In this document: positions 4,919 through 6,948 of the stretch, in pieces
Layout of the letters: every line of letters starts with the position of its first letter
How positions within the stretch are numbered: position 1 is the first letter of the stretch
NCBI GenBank assembly: GCA_016789245.1
Contig: JAEURM010000104.1
Span: forward strand, 1-6,948
Reading direction: 5' to 3'
DNA length: 6,948 nucleotides
DNA from: Anaerolineales bacterium
GTDB taxonomy: Bacteria > Chloroflexota > Anaerolineae > Anaerolineales > UBA6663
The notes under the pieces: model-generated
Databases searched by the model: none
Told to the model about the DNA's origin: nothing
The model's input: the letters and a program-made list of their open reading frames with translations, nothing else
Made by a program: the position numbers and the translations under genes

Positions 4919-6253
4919 CTACTTTCTAACATGATACTCCCCCTCCACCACCCATTTGTACGTGGTGAGTTCCCGCAAGCCCATGGGGCCGCGTGCGTGC
5001 AGGCGCTGGGTGCTCACGGCCACTTCCGCGCCAAGGCCAAACTCAGAGCCATCCGTAAACCGCGTGCTGGCGTTCACGTACACCGCCGCTGAATCCACCT
5101 CGGCCATGAAGCGTTGCGCGTGGGCGGCGTTTCCCGTGAGAATGCCATCCGAGTGGCCGGTGCTGTGCGCGGCGATGTGCGCCAGGGCTTCATCTAAAGA
5201 GTCCACCACCTTCAAGCCTAACACCAGCGAGAGCCATTCAGTATCAAAATCATCCGGGCCGGCGGCCTGCACGCCCTCCCGCCAGAATGTTCCCGTACCG
5301 CTGGCGTAGTGCACACGCTCTTCACCGGTTTGCGCATCGCGTTTGAGATACGCGCCCACCTTGTGAATTTGCACGTAGCCATGCGCCGTTTCATACGCGC
5401 GGAAGGTGACGCCCGCCGGCCGCAAATAATCCACCACTTGCGGCAAAAATTCATCCGCCACAGCGCGGTGTACCAACACTGTATCCAGCGCGTTGCACAC
5501 CGTCGGCCGTTGCGTTTTGGCGTTGTAAATCACCGCTAAGGATTTTTCCAAATCCGCCGTTTCATCCACAAACAAATGGCAGATGCCAATGCCGCCCGTC
5601 ATCACCGGCACGCGGCTGTTGGCGCGGCAGAACTCATGCAGTTTGTTGCCACCGCGCGGAATGATTAAATCCACATTCTCGGAAAGTTGTAGAAGTTCCA
5701 GCACTAACGCGCGGTCAGCGCTATCTATGAATTGCACGGCCTCCGGCGGCAAATTAGCGGCGTGCAGAGCGGCGTGAATCACGCTCACCAATGCGCGGTT
5801 GGAGTTCAGCGTTTCGCTCCCGCCGCGCAAAATGGCCGCGTTACCAGATTTAAGCGCCAAGCCGGCAATATCCATCGTCACGTTCGGGCGCGATTCATAA
5901 ATCACGCCCAACACACCCAACGGCACACGCTGTTTACGCAGTTTTAGGCCGTTCGGCAGAATTTGCTCATCAAAGCGCTCACCCACCGGGTCTGGCAGTT
6001 GCGCCACGGAGCGTAAATCCGCCGCAATCCCGGCCAGCCGTTTTTCGTTCAGCAGAAGCCGGTCAATCAGGTGCGGCTCCATGTGCGCCGCTTGGGCCTG
6101 CGCCACATCTATTGCGTTGGCGGCCAAGATGCTGGCGCTGGCGGTTAACAATTGTTCCGCCATCAAGTTCAACGCCTGATTTTTCTGCTGAGTGCTGGCG
6201 CGGGCCAGTTGCCGCGCGGCTGTTTTAGCTTGCTTGCCGATTGTTGCTAACAT
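4919..6253 (-). CDS. proA: Glutamate-5-semialdehyde dehydrogenase (gamma-glutamyl phosphate reductase)
   Basis: NADPH-dependent reduction of gamma-glutamyl phosphate to glutamate-5-semialdehyde, the second step of proline synthesis, in the cytoplasm. It has an aldehyde dehydrogenase fold. The cofactor region has PLGVLGVIYESRPNVT (111-126) and LKSGNAAILRGGSE (134-147). The catalytic cysteine is C253 in QRPTVCNALDT, and VDSAAVYVNASTRFTDG (386-402) with ARGPMGL near the C terminus is diagnostic. It is 444 residues from ATG 6253, compared with about 415-420 in common ProA. The surplus seems to lie around 291-338, between the catalytic and C-terminal motifs. A GTG three codons upstream (6262) is possible but lies inside a spacer repeat, so ATG is preferred. 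No Shine-Dalgarno is visible. proB is 75 bp upstream on the same strand. Confidence 0.95.
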   Translation of the reverse strand: MLATIGKQAKTAARQLARASTQQKNQALNLMAEQLLTASASILAANAIDVAQAQAAHMEPHLIDRLLLNEKRLAGIAADLRSVAQLPDPVGERFDEQILPNGLKLRKQRVPLGVLGVIYESRPNVTMDIAGLALKSGNAAILRGGSETLNSNRALVSVIHAALHAANLPPEAVQFIDSADRALVLELLQLSENVDLIIPRGGNKLHEFCRANSRVPVMTGGIGICHLFVDETADLEKSLAVIYNAKTQRPTVCNALDTVLVHRAVADEFLPQVVDYLRPAGVTFRAYETAHGYVQIHKVGAYLKRDAQTGEERVHYASGTGTFWREGVQAAGPDDFDTEWLSLVLGLKVVDSLDEALAHIAAHSTGHSDGILTGNAAHAQRFMAEVDSAAVYVNASTRFTDGSEFGLGAEVAVSTQRLHARGPMGLRELTTYKWVVEGEYHVRK

Positions 6254-6333
6254 ATTTACCACGAAGGCACAAAGACTCGAAGTTCCACAAAGTTCTGAGT
6301 GAGTTTTGTGTTCTTTGAGTCTTTGTGGTTAAA
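6254..6333. repeat. CCACRAAG/CACAAAG inverted repeat filling the proB-proA spacer
   Basis: CCACGAAGGCACAAAGACTC on the left and its imperfect inverse, ending GAGTCTTTGTGGTTAAA, on the right bracket the spacer. The right end includes the proB stop codon (6329-6331) and the left end abuts the proA ATG. The spacer therefore has no room for a normal ribosome binding site. Similar CACAAAG-type repeats are, from memory, dispersed in some environmental bacterial genomes. Confidence 0.6.
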
Positions 6334-6948
6334 GAAGAACCAAATCATCCCGATGAATCACTTCATCGCCGTAATCATAGCCGAGAATGTTTTCAATCTC
6401 CGCCGAGTGGCGGCGGCACAGCCGGACTAAATCAACGGCGGCGTAATTGACGAGGCCACGCGCCAACTCATGCCCAGCCGCATCTAGCACGCGCACTGTA
6501 TCGCCACGCTCAAAACTGCCTTCCACTGCACTCATGCCCACTGGCAGTAAACTGCTTCCCGCCCGCAGAGCTTTGGCCGCGCCAGCATCCACGCTTACAC
6601 TGCCCGCTGTGCGCCCGCTAGAAAGAATGTAACGCTTGCGGCTTTCAATGGCGGAAACGAGCGGATGAAAACGCGTGCCCAGCCGCTCACCATTTACCAC
6701 GCGCGGCAATACGTCCGCATCGCTCCCACTCGCAATCACCACCGCACAGCCGGAACGCCGCGCCAAATCCGCCGCTTGCAGTTTGGTTACCATGCCGCCC
6801 GTGCCTAAACCGTTGGCCGTGCCGCCCGCCGCTTCGGCGGGGAACAGCTTGAGATGGTGATGGCCGCGTTCCAGTGCCGCCATCGCCTCCGATGCGGTCG
6901 CGACCCCGGGCAACCACGGCAGCGCGCACTCCGCGGCCGCCGCCACCA
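6329..6948 (-). CDS. proB: Glutamate 5-kinase, C-terminal part, with a foreign N-terminal segment
   Basis: ProB phosphorylates glutamate to gamma-glutamyl phosphate, the first step of proline synthesis. From about residue 43 of this open frame (counting from 6946) the protein is ordinary ProB. It starts at NGLGTGGMVTKLQAAD (45-60), the end of the kinase domain, followed by SGCAVVIASG. The C-terminal PUA domain has AGSSLLPVGMSAVEGSFERGD, ending with ILGYDYGDEVIHRDD near the stop. These ~163 residues correspond to the last ~40% of a ~370-residue enzyme. The ATP- and glutamate-binding N-terminal part is absent. In its place, 6833-6948 codes in frame for a KDPG aldolase fragment (separate entry). 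The frame is open to the right edge. It is followed by proA after 75 bp, the usual proBA order. As it stands this is not a working glutamate kinase; the real 5' part is probably missing because of an assembly join. Confidence 0.9.
   Translation of the reverse strand, partial: VAAAAECALPWLPGVATASEAMAALERGHHHLKLFPAEAAGGTANGLGTGGMVTKLQAADLARRSGCAVVIASGSDADVLPRVVNGERLGTRFHPLVSAIESRKRYILSSGRTAGSVSVDAGAAKALRAGSSLLPVGMSAVEGSFERGDTVRVLDAAGHELARGLVNYAAVDLVRLCRRHSAEIENILGYDYGDEVIHRDDLVLL
6821..6948 (-). pseudogene. eda: KDPG aldolase (Eda) internal fragment joined in frame to proB
   Basis: The first ~42 residues of the frame match the middle of 2-keto-3-deoxy-6-phosphogluconate aldolase. LPWLPGVATASEAMAALERG is followed by HLKLFPAEAAGG. 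K33 (codon 6848-6850) corresponds to the Schiff-base lysine in the family's K-x-F-P-A-E motif. The upstream part of the TIM barrel lies beyond the window edge, and the downstream part is replaced by proB. The join falls at Ala-Ala-Gly-Gly (6821-6832), a sequence that fits both proteins. GC over 6841-6948 is about 72%, compared with about 65% in proB at 6661-6780. It is an assembly chimera or a recombination product, and not functional as shown. Confidence 0.75.

Noticed and set aside
6254..6262. proA start at GTG 6262 (three extra residues)
   Set aside because: The GTG lies within the CCACGAAG repeat and has no Shine-Dalgarno. ATG at 6253 is the stronger start codon and gives the usual ProA N terminus.
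6329..6948. A genuine bifunctional Eda-ProB enzyme
   Set aside because: Both halves are incomplete at the join: Eda lacks its C-terminal barrel and ProB lacks its kinase N-terminal part. A working fusion would keep whole domains.

Overview
The window holds six genes, all read from the minus strand. In transcription order (right to left) they are the 3' part of proB, proA, a YczE/YitT-type membrane protein gene, hisE, ilvD and most of ilvB. Everything is chromosomal amino-acid biosynthesis. I see no tRNA, rRNA, CRISPR array, phage or transposase gene. The intergenic spacers are full of short repeats: GAGAATTG runs, TTATTGG runs, a CCTTCGACAAGCTCAGG-type palindrome, a CCACRAAG/CACAAAG repeat and paired GCTTCAGC hairpins. 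From memory this repeat style, with GC-rich genes, resembles uncultured Chloroflexota (Anaerolineae). That is inference, and no marker gene here settles it.

Right side (4919-6948): proB and proA code for the two enzymes that make glutamate-5-semialdehyde for proline. The first ~120 bases of the proB frame (6833-6948) do not encode glutamate kinase. They encode a piece of KDPG aldolase (Eda), including its Schiff-base lysine, joined in frame at a shared Ala-Ala-Gly-Gly. This is most likely a chimeric contig end, less likely a real fusion.

Middle (3762-4918): a 209-bp spacer carries a paired palindromic repeat, followed by the membrane protein gene and hisE (histidine biosynthesis), 27 bp apart.

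Left side (1-3761): this is the most interesting part. Upstream of ilvD there is a sigma70-like promoter, an unlisted 32-codon ORF that is 59% Leu/Ile/Val (with LILIVVLI at residues 11-18), and a strong intrinsic terminator before ilvD. The leader RNA can form 1:2, 2:3 and 3:4 pairings. Together these form a complete candidate for transcription attenuation by ribosome stalling, controlling ilvD-ilvB in response to branched-chain amino acid supply. The design matches the enteric ilv leaders, but the leader peptide appears to start within a few bases of the transcript's 5' end. ilvD (dihydroxyacid dehydratase) and ilvB (acetolactate synthase large subunit) then follow as one unit, and ilvB runs off the left edge.
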